Below are positions 8,769 to 17,261 of a stretch of 64,000 bases of DNA, piece after piece. The DNA comes from Nitrospina sp. Lineage in GTDB: Bacteria; Nitrospinota; Nitrospinia; Nitrospinales; VA-1. Made by a program: the position numbers and the translations under genes. The stretch is taken from assembly GCA_018653085.1 (NCBI GenBank), contig JABIAY010000075.1:28567-92566 (forward strand), written 5' to 3'. Position 1 is the first letter of the stretch. Every line of letters begins with the position of its first letter. The notes under the pieces are model-generated. The model was not told the DNA's origin, did not search any database, and saw nothing but the letters and a program-made list of their open reading frames with translations.

Positions 8769-10391
8769 TTAGCTATCTAGAATACTTTCAATAAGCCTCA
8801 ACACCTTGTCCTTGTTTTTTTGGAACCGAAACGGCTTAATACGATCAAAAAGTGTCCTACGGTAATGGGTATCCTCAACCATTTTTTTAAAGGCTTTAAA
8901 AAGTTTGGCCTCGGTGTCTCCACCTTTATAAAGACCCAGCGGGACAAACCCTCTTTCCGGCCTTGCAAACGAGTGCATTTTCTCCCTTTCATGGTGACTC
9001 AAGACAATGGAAGGTATATTCATATGAGCCAATTCGTAAGTGGTTCTTCCGTTTGCGGCAATAGCAATTTGAGCCTGTTCCATAATATGAGACATTACTC
9101 CTGTAACATGGATGTATTCTGCCTGCTCTTTGGGAAGAGACTTGATTTCATTTTCCAATTCCTTGATATGGGAATAGCCACCCCCTGTAACAAGAAAAAT
9201 TTTAATCTTCTTGTCAGCACAATAACCGGATATCGTTCTAAAAATTTTTCGTGTAAAATCGCTGGGATCTGCGGCCCCAAAAGTCACCAAAATGGTATCC
9301 ACTTTCTTTTTAAATCGATTGGGCCGAGCCTCATTGAATTCCTCCCGCAGAAAAAAATATTTCTGCCCCCAGAGAATATTTTTCCCCTCGATTTCCGGCT
9401 TGTCATACAATTCATTAATGGTTAAATCAGCATGACAGGCACCGGACCCCAAATCCTCAAAATTGATTACCTTGATACCCAGTTTGCGAATTTTCAGGAT
9501 ATAGCCCCGGTTTGTTTTAAGGATGTCATTAATGACAAGGTCGGGCTTTAAATCAATAACACGTTCTGTTATTTCTTTTTGGTTGTACACTTCAAGCCAA
9601 TAATCCCCCCCGGCCAAGCGGGTCACGGCATCGCGGGATTTTTCGTCACACACAAAATAAACCTCATGATCGGTGATCTCGTGAGCAAGGGTAAGGGCTC
9701 TATAAATATGACCCATGCCAATTTGCTCATCCCCCCTGACCCTGAAAACAATCCGCTTTCTTTTGAGGAGTTTCTCGCAAACCCACCAGTCCTGATAGCT
9801 TCTTATCTCTATCAAGTCAGGGCTGATTTCATATGTCACAGGCTTTACTTTGCCCGCTCCAAATCCTCTCTGGGCGAGGGAGGTTGAAATAATTTTGAAT
9901 GCTTGAGACTCTATAAGAAGCTCTGGCTCAGAATCCTCTGTCAAAAACTCGTGAAAATTTCTTTTGCTTGTTTTGAATGCGCGGGAAATTTCCCGCTTTA
10001 CCGGAATTAAAAATTTGGTATCTCGGAGAGATTTGTATTTCCGCAGAGCTTTTTGGATATCTCGTTCTTCTAGTAGCGGCACATATGGGGAGAGCAGTAT
10101 CAATTCTTTATATTGCGCTGAAAGCTGGGGAAAAAGAAAACCCAGGCTTTCAACCGTATTCTGGGTTTTTAATCTCAGTTTTTTTTTATAGCTGTATTGA
10201 ATGCTGTTTCTTTTGCATATGAGACAGATTTCCTCAGAGTCTGTGACAACATAAATATGCTCCCCCGGAACAAGCCTCCTTGCCCTGTCAATGGCTCGCT
10301 GTATCAAACTTGTCCCGGCCAGTTTTTTCACCAGATCATCGGTGAATGCAACGTTTTTTTTAACAGCTGGAATAACAATGGCCGTATTCAT
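8769..10391 (-). CDS. Fusion of NeuA-like and PseG-like domains
   Basis: A 540-residue two-domain protein. Residues 1 to about 205 resemble a CMP-sugar nucleotidyltransferase, but the CTP loop, normally rich in R, S and K, reads IPAVKKNVAFTDD here, so this half may be inactive. From about residue 212 comes a PseG/SpsG-like domain with FRVRGDEQIGMGHIYRA, carrying the G-x-G-H-x-x-R signature of the UDP-sugar hydrolase that releases the 2,4-diacetamido sugar before the synthase step, and a late AANGRTTYELAHMNIP segment. It starts 1 base after the aminotransferase gene ends, showing tight operon coupling. Domain assignment is good; whether the first domain still transfers nucleotides is open. Confidence 0.82.
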   Translation of the reverse strand: MNTAIVIPAVKKNVAFTDDLVKKLAGTSLIQRAIDRARRLVPGEHIYVVTDSEEICLICKRNSIQYSYKKKLRLKTQNTVESLGFLFPQLSAQYKELILLSPYVPLLEERDIQKALRKYKSLRDTKFLIPVKREISRAFKTSKRNFHEFLTEDSEPELLIESQAFKIISTSLAQRGFGAGKVKPVTYEISPDLIEIRSYQDWWVCEKLLKRKRIVFRVRGDEQIGMGHIYRALTLAHEITDHEVYFVCDEKSRDAVTRLAGGDYWLEVYNQKEITERVIDLKPDLVINDILKTNRGYILKIRKLGIKVINFEDLGSGACHADLTINELYDKPEIEGKNILWGQKYFFLREEFNEARPNRFKKKVDTILVTFGAADPSDFTRKIFRTISGYCADKKIKIFLVTGGGYSHIKELENEIKSLPKEQAEYIHVTGVMSHIMEQAQIAIAANGRTTYELAHMNIPSIVLSHHEREKMHSFARPERGFVPLGLYKGGDTEAKLFKAFKKMVEDTHYRRTLFDRIKPFRFQKNKDKVLRLIESILDS

Positions 10392-10392
10392 T

Positions 10393-11571
10393 TTAAGCTC
10401 GCAACTCTTTCAAGACGTCCTGGGTAGATTGTAATATGTAATCAAGATCGGAATCCAAAAGGCTATGATGGAAAGGGAAAGAAACCATATTATCGAAAAA
10501 ATTATCTGCGTTGGGACAATCGGCATCTCCAAAACCGGCTGTTTGATATAGCGGATACCTGTTCAGCGGATAATACTGCACCACGCATTGGATTTTTTTA
10601 TCTCCCGCCATCCTTCTGATAAACTCATCTCGCTTCCCATTTGTCAACTTAGCGGCAAGAAGATGATAGTTATGACGAGATGAAGGAACACGGTGGAACT
10701 CTAACTCCGGGAAGTCCGCCAAAGCATCAATAAATCTTATGGCTCGTTCACGCTTTTTTTGATTGATGACATTTATTCGATCCAGTAATTTCAAACCTAA
10801 AGCGCACTCGACTTCGCCAATACAATAATTATTAGGCCAAAAAACTCGACCATTTATTTGCGGGAAATCGACATTCCCCATTGCGGGAATCCAATAGTCA
10901 TTTCGTTTGGCCAAAAAGGAACAATGCCCATTATGCCGCAATCCGGGAACGAGAGCGGCAAGCTCCTTATCCCTGACCATAAGCGCACCTCCCTCACCAA
11001 GAGTTGAAATATTTTTATGAGAATGGAAGGAGAGCACACCAAAATCACCATAGGCTCCTGCCATTTTACCCTCAACTTCAACCCCCAAAGCTTGAGCCGC
11101 ATCTTCTATCACCAAAAAATTATGCCGTTTGGCCATTTCCATAATCTCCGCCATGTCAGCCCCGTACCCGTAAAGATGGGCGACAACTACGGCTTTGGTC
11201 TTTGAGGTTACTTTATCCGCAATTGTCTGGGCTGTGACCACACGCTTATGCGGATCAATGTCTGCCCAAACGATTCGAGCACCACTTTTAGCAAAGGGAT
11301 AAGCGGATGAAGTAAAGGTATGAGAAGGAATGACAACCTCATCTCCCTTGTCAAAGCAACAGAGTTGCGCCGCCAACTCAAGTGCCGCCGTGGCATTACA
11401 AACACCAAAAGCATGACGTCCTCCAATATACCGGCACAACTTTGCTTCAAATTCATGGAGATTTTGCCCTTGAGTCAGAGGATTGGCATTTCGCATAGCC
11501 TCCAACACGGCATCTTCTTCTTCTTTGGTATAGGTGTGCGCGCGAGCACTGAAATGGATTTTAAATTCCAT
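10393..11571 (-). CDS. DegT/DnrJ/EryC1-family sugar aminotransferase
   Basis: A 392-residue PLP-dependent aminotransferase of the DegT family. The aldimine lysine is K186 in FHSHKN, followed by LGEGGAL, and the PLP-pyridine aspartate is D157 in IEDAAQA. These enzymes convert keto-sugars to amino-sugars, usually with glutamate as donor. It lies 6 bases after a KdnB-like dehydrogenase. In Shewanella the KdnB oxidase and the KdnA aminotransferase act together to put an amino group on the C8 position of Kdo. That gene pairing is seen here, but this protein is only distantly KdnA-like and could instead act on a UDP-keto-hexose. Confidence 0.85.
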   Translation of the reverse strand: MEFKIHFSARAHTYTKEEEDAVLEAMRNANPLTQGQNLHEFEAKLCRYIGGRHAFGVCNATAALELAAQLCCFDKGDEVVIPSHTFTSSAYPFAKSGARIVWADIDPHKRVVTAQTIADKVTSKTKAVVVAHLYGYGADMAEIMEMAKRHNFLVIEDAAQALGVEVEGKMAGAYGDFGVLSFHSHKNISTLGEGGALMVRDKELAALVPGLRHNGHCSFLAKRNDYWIPAMGNVDFPQINGRVFWPNNYCIGEVECALGLKLLDRINVINQKKRERAIRFIDALADFPELEFHRVPSSRHNYHLLAAKLTNGKRDEFIRRMAGDKKIQCVVQYYPLNRYPLYQTAGFGDADCPNADNFFDNMVSFPFHHSLLDSDLDYILQSTQDVLKELRA

Positions 11572-11577
11572 GATGTC

Positions 11578-12684
11578 TTACATGGACCTGAAAATTTCTA
11601 TAACTTTCTCTTTTGTCAGTATACTCTTAAAGTCGTCTCCCAAAGCATTGGTCAACGGTTTCTCATGAATTATAGTGGCTTCATACAACAAGTCATATTG
11701 TTCCTCGTTAAGATTTCGGCAAACCCCTCGTGGAACAGGAATATTTTGTTTTTCCACCATTCGCCAGAATTCTTCCAACTCACGGGGATAGAATTCCTCC
11801 ATGGCGGTCATGGCCACACAATTTGCTATTCCATGGTGCATGCCAAGCACCACTGATAACCCTGCCGAAAAGGGATGGAGAACACCAACATAAGTAGTCC
11901 CAACCGCACAACCTCCGAAGTAGGATGCCACCATTAGCTTTTCCCGGTTCCGTGCGCTTTTTATCTCATCGCTCAAAAAAACCTCCCGGCAAAATTTGAT
12001 TGCCTGGTCGGAAAATGCGTCTCCCACAACGTTTCGGTAATGCCCACTCAAAACTTCCATGCAATGAATATAAGCATCCATTCCAGTATAGAAATATTGG
12101 TCGCTGGGTACGGTTTCAGTTAAATCAGGGTCAAGGATGAGTTGATCAAAGACGGTATGATCACTGTTCATTCCCAATTTCAAACCTTTTTCCTTATTGG
12201 TCAGAACACAAGTACGAGTAGCCTCAGCACCCGTGCCCGATATTGTGGGAATACCCACCTTATAAACCCCCGGAACTTTTACCAGATCCCACCCTTGATA
12301 ATCCTCGGCTTTCCCCCCATTGGTCAAAAGGTTGGAAACAGCTTTAGCGATATCCAAGGTGGTTCCTCCGCCAATTCCAATCACGGCAAAAGGATCACTT
12401 ATTCCCTCTTCCAACAGTTTGGCAACTTTCAGGTTCACATAGTCTGTAGTCGGCTCATTTTGAGAGTCAACAAATATCACCTTATCGTCCTCGGACTGAG
12501 CGAAACACCCCAAACTTCCTGCATTCTTCTCGAAAAACTGATCCACAAAATACACAGCGCACTTATTTTGGCCCCTTTGACGTTGGCTCAAAATGGTCTC
12601 CAATTCCTTAATGGCACCGGGTCTAAAAAAATATCGGAGCACATTCCTGGAGTTTTTAATTCCTGTCTCTAAAATTTCAAACAT
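11578..12684 (-). CDS. KdnB-like iron-containing alcohol dehydrogenase
   Basis: A 368-residue group III iron-type alcohol dehydrogenase. It has the nucleotide loop GIGGGTTLDIAKA, then PTISGTGAEATR, a metal-site region YFYTGMDAYIHCME and the metal histidines in LHPFSAG and GMHHGIANC. It recalls KdnB of Shewanella, the 3-deoxy-manno-octulosonate 8-oxidase, in many segments (YQGWDL, LGMNSDHTVFDQ and the YFYTGMD region), judged from memory of that family. The expected reaction is oxidation of a terminal sugar alcohol to the aldehyde that the adjacent aminotransferase then aminates. It begins 2 bases after the stop of the pentapeptide-repeat gene. Substrate identity is inferred. Confidence 0.82.
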   Translation of the reverse strand: MFEILETGIKNSRNVLRYFFRPGAIKELETILSQRQRGQNKCAVYFVDQFFEKNAGSLGCFAQSEDDKVIFVDSQNEPTTDYVNLKVAKLLEEGISDPFAVIGIGGGTTLDIAKAVSNLLTNGGKAEDYQGWDLVKVPGVYKVGIPTISGTGAEATRTCVLTNKEKGLKLGMNSDHTVFDQLILDPDLTETVPSDQYFYTGMDAYIHCMEVLSGHYRNVVGDAFSDQAIKFCREVFLSDEIKSARNREKLMVASYFGGCAVGTTYVGVLHPFSAGLSVVLGMHHGIANCVAMTAMEEFYPRELEEFWRMVEKQNIPVPRGVCRNLNEEQYDLLYEATIIHEKPLTNALGDDFKSILTKEKVIEIFRSM

Positions 12685-12686
12685 AA

Positions 12687-14033
12687 TTAAGGATGAACCC
12701 CAAGGTCCTCACAATGATAGGTTGCTCCCGACCCCAAAATTAACCGGAGGTTGTCTGGCCACTGAGTTCCTTCTCCAAAAAAAGCCCCCTTGATTTGCTC
12801 ACAGGTAAGGTTTTTCACCTTGCTGAGATCGGCCCTATCTAAATTTGCCTCAAATAAGTTGGCCTCCATCAGGTTTGCCGTACCAAAGTTTAGGCTCCTA
12901 AATGTCCCCCCCCTAAGATCAGCTCCGCTAAGGTTACTTGCGCTCAAATCAACTTTGGCGAATCCAGCTTGGCTTAGGTCCGCTCCCCTTAGATCTGCCC
13001 CGTTATAATTGGTCCCTGTGCTACCAGACTGCTTCAAATTAGCTCCCAGAAGGTTTGCCCCTTGAAAGTCGGCATTGTTCAAGTTTGCACGACTCAAATC
13101 TGCCTGACTGAGATTGGCTTTTCTAAAGCTTGCTCCAGCAAGAAAACTACTCCCAAGATCTACTCCCTTCAATGTAGCTTGATCAAAATTGGCCGGGCCA
13201 AAAGCGGAGTTATTATAAAAATACACCCCATGGAGGTCCGCCCCAGTTAGATCCGCTCCCCTAAAACTCGTCTGATTGAAAGTAGCCCGCCTTAAGTCAG
13301 CACCCGTCAGACCAGCCTGGTCCAGGACCGCCCTATCTAAATTTGCATCGCTCAAGTCAACTCGCTTCAAATTGGCCGCACGCAAATCAGATTCAGCAAG
13401 GTTGGCATGTGAGAGATCAGCCTCACTCAAGTCTGCCCCTGTCAGGCTGGCACCAGCAAGGTCAGCCCTATAAAGTACTGCTTGCCTGATATTAGCATGA
13501 TCAAGTTTAGCCCTAACGAGTATGGCTCTTTCGAGGTTGGCCCTCCCCATATCTGCCCACTGGAGATGAGCTCGACTGAGGTTAGACCCACTAAGATCAG
13601 CTTGCTGGAGATTGGAGTGGTTCAACTGAATTCCAACCAGTTCGGCTCCAGCGAGATCAACCCCTTGCAACTTATCCTTTTTATCGGCAATAGCATCTTT
13701 CAGCTCTCCATTTATTTTTGGAAAGGGCTGTCGTGGCCCTAAAAGGGAATGATAAACACTGGTTGGCTCCAGAAATCTTGGTTTCGCTATTGTTTTCATC
13801 GCTTGAATTCGCGCAACATTTTTCAAAGCTGATTTTTTTTGATCACCCTCTAACTGCAAGATAACAGATCGAACCTTGCCCTCAACAATTCCAGTTTCGT
13901 TTACATGCCCATACAAAGCTATAAGAAAAAAAACAAGATAAACACTAACGAGACAAAATAGTATGAAGATGGGGAGTTTAGCCGGAGAGTTAATTGAGTC
14001 CCTTTTAAGTTTTTCCAGCAAGTAAATAGTCAC
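12687..14033 (-). CDS. Membrane-anchored pentapeptide-repeat protein
   Basis: A 448-residue protein with one membrane helix near residues 20-44 and then, from about residue 115 to 410, almost continuous pentapeptide repeats of the A(D/N)LXX type, for example LSGSNL, LTGADL and LSQADL. Such repeats fold into a square right-handed beta-helix. The C-terminal 40 residues leave the pattern and contain a cysteine pair (LTCEQ and YHCED). With the helix near the N-terminus and a short positive stretch before it, the helix domain may face the periplasm. It is the first gene of the glycan series, 2 bases before the dehydrogenase gene, so it is probably co-expressed. Function unknown. Confidence 0.85.
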   Translation of the reverse strand: MTIYLLEKLKRDSINSPAKLPIFILFCLVSVYLVFFLIALYGHVNETGIVEGKVRSVILQLEGDQKKSALKNVARIQAMKTIAKPRFLEPTSVYHSLLGPRQPFPKINGELKDAIADKKDKLQGVDLAGAELVGIQLNHSNLQQADLSGSNLSRAHLQWADMGRANLERAILVRAKLDHANIRQAVLYRADLAGASLTGADLSEADLSHANLAESDLRAANLKRVDLSDANLDRAVLDQAGLTGADLRRATFNQTSFRGADLTGADLHGVYFYNNSAFGPANFDQATLKGVDLGSSFLAGASFRKANLSQADLSRANLNNADFQGANLLGANLKQSGSTGTNYNGADLRGADLSQAGFAKVDLSASNLSGADLRGGTFRSLNFGTANLMEANLFEANLDRADLSKVKNLTCEQIKGAFFGEGTQWPDNLRLILGSGATYHCEDLGVHP

Positions 14034-14203
14034 TTTTATCCGTTTAGGAACGTTTCTCGTTTTCGCTAAAACTTATCGTCAGCACCCATTTATTTTAAGT
14101 TCTTAGGGAAACATAAAAAAAGTAGCACTCAAATCATCAAAACGAATCTTTTTCCCAAATGAATATAGGTTGATGGGGGCGGGGAAACCCGCAATGCTTT
14201 TTC

Positions 14204-14941
14204 TCACCTTAAAGCTGAATAGGCCTCTTCATCGACCCACCACTGCAATATTCCCCCAACAGGGCTCACCTGTTTAGCGGGATAATTTTCCGCACACACA
14301 TCTTCTCCAATAATATCTTTAACAATAGAAGCCTTTTCTTTACCAGTAACCAAAAACGTGACCCGTAACGCCTGGTTAAAAATTTTCGGAGTCATAGTTA
14401 TTCTTTTTTGACCACTCTCAGGATGAGCCGTTACCGCACAAAGACCAAGGTCTCGATAAGAAGAGTTTGCGTGGGGAAAAATAGATGCCGTATGACCATC
14501 GAGCCCCAAACCAAGAATAACCCAGTCAAAAGAGGGAATACCTTTCTCACCTGACCCAAAATGGCCCCGCATCTTTTCTCCATACTGAACAGCTTCAGTT
14601 ATGGGGTCGGCCTCGCCTTTAATACGGTTAATATTTTTCTCTGGAATAGAGACATGATCGATCAATAATTCTTGAGCCATCCGGAAATTGCTTTCCATAT
14701 CTTCAGGAGGAACACATCGCTCGTCACCCCAAAACAGGTGAACTGAGCTCCAAGGGATAGACTGTCGGAACTCTTCACCGGCCAAACACCGATATACCAC
14801 TGTAGGGGTACTACCACCGCAAAGTGCGACACTAAACTTATTCCCCGACCGAGTAGCTTGCTGAGCCCCTTCTTTCCAATCTTTTGCAACTGCTATTGCC
14901 AGCTTCTCTCGGTTCTGAAAAACTCGGATTTCTGGTTTCAT
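14204..14941 (-). CDS. pgl: 6-phosphogluconolactonase
   Basis: A 245-residue protein of the Pgl/DevB (glucosamine-6-phosphate isomerase-like) family, which hydrolyses 6-phosphogluconolactone in the oxidative pentose phosphate pathway. Visible signatures are ALCGGSTP near residue 42, VHLFWGDERCVP, SNFRMAQELLI and LGLGLDGHTASIFP, the last being diagnostic. Length is typical. It lies 60 bases after a YdcF-type gene and 170 bases before the pentapeptide-repeat gene, all on the minus strand. Glucose-6-phosphate dehydrogenase is not in the window. The 170-base gap downstream (14034-14203) shows no clear terminator, so read-through into the glycan genes cannot be excluded. Confidence 0.92.
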   Translation of the reverse strand: MKPEIRVFQNREKLAIAVAKDWKEGAQQATRSGNKFSVALCGGSTPTVVYRCLAGEEFRQSIPWSSVHLFWGDERCVPPEDMESNFRMAQELLIDHVSIPEKNINRIKGEADPITEAVQYGEKMRGHFGSGEKGIPSFDWVILGLGLDGHTASIFPHANSSYRDLGLCAVTAHPESGQKRITMTPKIFNQALRVTFLVTGKEKASIVKDIIGEDVCAENYPAKQVSPVGGILQWWVDEEAYSALR

Positions 14942-15000
14942 CCTTATAGCTTGAAATATTTCATCAAAGTTATACAGACAGATTCATTCAGCCCACTTCT

Positions 15001-15795
15001 TTATTTTGGGCCCGGAAATAATTCAGTTGTTTTTCCCGTCAACCCGTAAACAAAAACGCCTATCCATTCATGCAAGGCACGGGAAAAAACTGCCATATGA
15101 CCCAAACTAAAATCGAATCTTAGCTGATCATCATATCCAAAGTCCACCGGATACGGAATGACTTCCCAACCGGCCTGCCTATAAACACCAACAGACCTCG
15201 GCATATGAAATGCAGAGGTAATGAGAACCCATTTTTCACCAGCCTTTGGTTTGATCAACTCATAACTTGCCACTCCACCCTGAAACGTGTTGTGTGACTT
15301 AGATTCAAAAATCACCCGACTTGCGTCTAATCCCACCTGCTCAAAGATCATGCGCGCAGTCCCTTCAGGTGTTGGCACCTGACTGTCAACCGATCCAACC
15401 CCGCCTACAAACAGAAGCTTTGCCTCCGGGTAACGCTTCGCCAAGGATATAAATGTTATTAGACGTTCAGAACTCCCGTTTAGAGATGGCTGGCCCCAGG
15501 TTTTAGAAATTGTACTATTTTCAGAGCCCGCTAAAACAACAACTCCATCCAATTCTTCCGGCAACTTCAAAGAATGTGAAAATCGGCTTTCCAGAACGAA
15601 CAAAAGCCCCTGCCCAAATGGCCTGAAAGAAAGCACAAAAATAACTACCACTGCCACTGAAAGCAACCAGCGTCCAGCAATGTTTTTTTTTGTCCAAAGA
15701 AGAACCGTACCAAGAGCCAAAAGAAACAGCAATATCCTGCTTGGGGAAAAAATCCACCAAAGCAATTTTGAAAAAAACCAGAATAGTGTGTCCAT
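15001..15795 (-). CDS. YdcF/ElyC-family membrane protein (DUF218)
   Basis: A 264-residue protein with two N-terminal membrane helices (about residues 8-28 and 38-58) followed by a DUF218/YdcF domain: GVVVLAGS near residue 84, KLLFVGGVG, TARMIFEQVGLD, and WVLITSAFHMPRS. The family includes ElyC, which affects cell-envelope (peptidoglycan and lipid carrier) homeostasis in E. coli; the biochemical activity is unknown. It is upstream of pgl in the same direction with a 60-base gap. The domain most likely sits on the periplasmic side. Confidence 0.85.
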   Translation of the reverse strand: MDTLFWFFSKLLWWIFSPSRILLFLLALGTVLLWTKKNIAGRWLLSVAVVVIFVLSFRPFGQGLLFVLESRFSHSLKLPEELDGVVVLAGSENSTISKTWGQPSLNGSSERLITFISLAKRYPEAKLLFVGGVGSVDSQVPTPEGTARMIFEQVGLDASRVIFESKSHNTFQGGVASYELIKPKAGEKWVLITSAFHMPRSVGVYRQAGWEVIPYPVDFGYDDQLRFDFSLGHMAVFSRALHEWIGVFVYGLTGKTTELFPGPK

Positions 15796-15936
15796 GAAAA
15801 ATCTTAGCCTGAAAAAACGCTATATGCCTGCCAATAACTGCCTAACAGTAAACAAAAAAACCTTGTCGAAATCAATTGCAAATGCATCAGGTGTTTTCAA
15901 GGATTGAGCCTGCACAATAGCTCCATTGCAAAAATG

Positions 15937-15960
15937 AGATAGCATTAAAAAATGCTATCC
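15937..15960 (-). terminator. Hairpin terminator after the MBOAT gene pair
   Basis: A perfect 9-base inverted repeat GATAGCATT / AATGCTATC with a 4-base loop. On the minus strand it is followed by TCATTTTTGC, a short T run. It lies about 40 bases beyond the stop of the protein ending at 16001, where a factor-independent terminator for that minus-strand pair would be expected. Confidence 0.6.
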
Positions 15961-16000
15961 ATCACTGATATTCAAAAAAAAACAAAGGTGAAGCTATGGC

Positions 16001-17248
16001 CTACCTTTTTTGAATGATTTTTGATATATCTATTGCCCTACCTAATCGTTCAATCTCTTGAGCATCTTCAGGAAAAGAGGTTCGCCATTTCTGCCGATCA
16101 TTACGAACTTGTCGCAGGTGGAGTTCGATATTCTCTGAAGTGATGAGAGTACCAAAGTCAGGGTGGACTGTTCGCCCTGGTTCTTGATGACCAAAAACAC
16201 GATCCAATACCAAGTCCCCTAACTCTTTTTTGTAATGGCTAGATTCCCAGTACCACTGCATTTCGGTATTAGCATCGCCAAGCGGAGGTACTTTCTCTGT
16301 CGTGTATGAATTGTAGCCCGAAAAATCCCAAATTGGAAGTAGCTCTTCACCTGATTTGGCAGCCTCTTGTTCATTGATTTGTACCAGCTGGAGTTTCCAT
16401 TGCTCAAAGGTTTGCCAAAGACCCTTCACAGCTATGGCTTCAAACTGGCGGGCATGCGAGGGGGATATAACAATATGAAGGCCTAGCTTCTGTTGGTAAA
16501 CCATAGCGATGAGCTGTCGGTAAACCTGCCAGAGGTCTCGTTTTGCTGTTGCGAAATTAAAGTTGTTATACAAATTGTTGAGGTAGCAATTTTCACTAAA
16601 TATGAATTCGTAGTGGTGTCCACCTTTCCCCTGGATGACATTGTATTTTTCAGTATTATTGCTCATTCCATTGGGGAAGTAGTCACTAGTTTTACTCTGT
16701 TTGAAAAAAGTGTCTATGCTACTTCTGAATGCATCCAGGGATGCAATAGAAGAGAAGATATCGTAATTGCTACCCTGCGGATATCCCTCCACATCTACTG
16801 CCAACCGACGTTCATCAAAATCTTGTTTATCGTCTTGGGAGACAGCGTTAAACATAAAAAAGTCTAGCATCAGCACTACCTGCTTCAGTGGCTGAACGGC
16901 CTGCGCATGCTGCAAGTAGCGAAATATCTCATAGATATTGGCACTAGATATGGCAAGGTTGTAGACAGGATGATCACTCCAGCCAGGGTGCAGTGGATCA
17001 ATCCCAGCTTCGGCACGAGACGTGCCAAGAATGATTGCTGTTGGCTTTAACCTTTGCACAGCAATTGCCTTTGACATTCGGAGATGTGATAAAAAATGGG
17101 GTTTGTTGGCATTGATTCCCTCAATACGTGGTCCATCAAAAATATCGAATGGGTCCATAAAACGGTTGAAAGCGAACACCGTCATAAGGCTTATGGGAAT
17201 TAGCCATGCAATAGCTTTTAGATAGCTCGAGAAAAGCGTGTGTCGCAT
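16001..17248 (-). CDS. Membrane-anchored protein paired with an MBOAT acyltransferase
   Basis: A protein of about 415 residues with one N-terminal membrane helix (about residues 10-30). A FMDPFDIF segment follows, and then LGTSRAEAGIDP near residue 70, an SGNH-like nucleophile region of the kind found in AlgJ/AlgX/DltD-type partners of MBOAT enzymes. Such partners finish the transfer of an acyl group to an exported glycan. The start is taken as the ATG at 17248; a GTG at 17293 would overlap the upstream gene by 32 bases and add a hydrophobic stretch. It directly follows the MBOAT gene and ends just before a hairpin terminator. Family not recognised with certainty. Confidence 0.65.
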   Translation of the reverse strand: MRHTLFSSYLKAIAWLIPISLMTVFAFNRFMDPFDIFDGPRIEGINANKPHFLSHLRMSKAIAVQRLKPTAIILGTSRAEAGIDPLHPGWSDHPVYNLAISSANIYEIFRYLQHAQAVQPLKQVVLMLDFFMFNAVSQDDKQDFDERRLAVDVEGYPQGSNYDIFSSIASLDAFRSSIDTFFKQSKTSDYFPNGMSNNTEKYNVIQGKGGHHYEFIFSENCYLNNLYNNFNFATAKRDLWQVYRQLIAMVYQQKLGLHIVISPSHARQFEAIAVKGLWQTFEQWKLQLVQINEQEAAKSGEELLPIWDFSGYNSYTTEKVPPLGDANTEMQWYWESSHYKKELGDLVLDRVFGHQEPGRTVHPDFGTLITSENIELHLRQVRNDRQKWRTSFPEDAQEIERLGRAIDISKIIQKR

Positions 17249-17261
17249 CGAATATTTAAAG

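Noticed and set aside
13000..13650. Tandem DNA repeat in the pentapeptide gene
   Set aside because: The 15-base periodicity is the coding signature of pentapeptide repeats, not a separate DNA repeat.
42..14033. CRISPR array or prophage in the AT-rich left region
   Set aside because: No regularly spaced direct repeats, integrase, attachment-like repeats or phage structural genes were seen.
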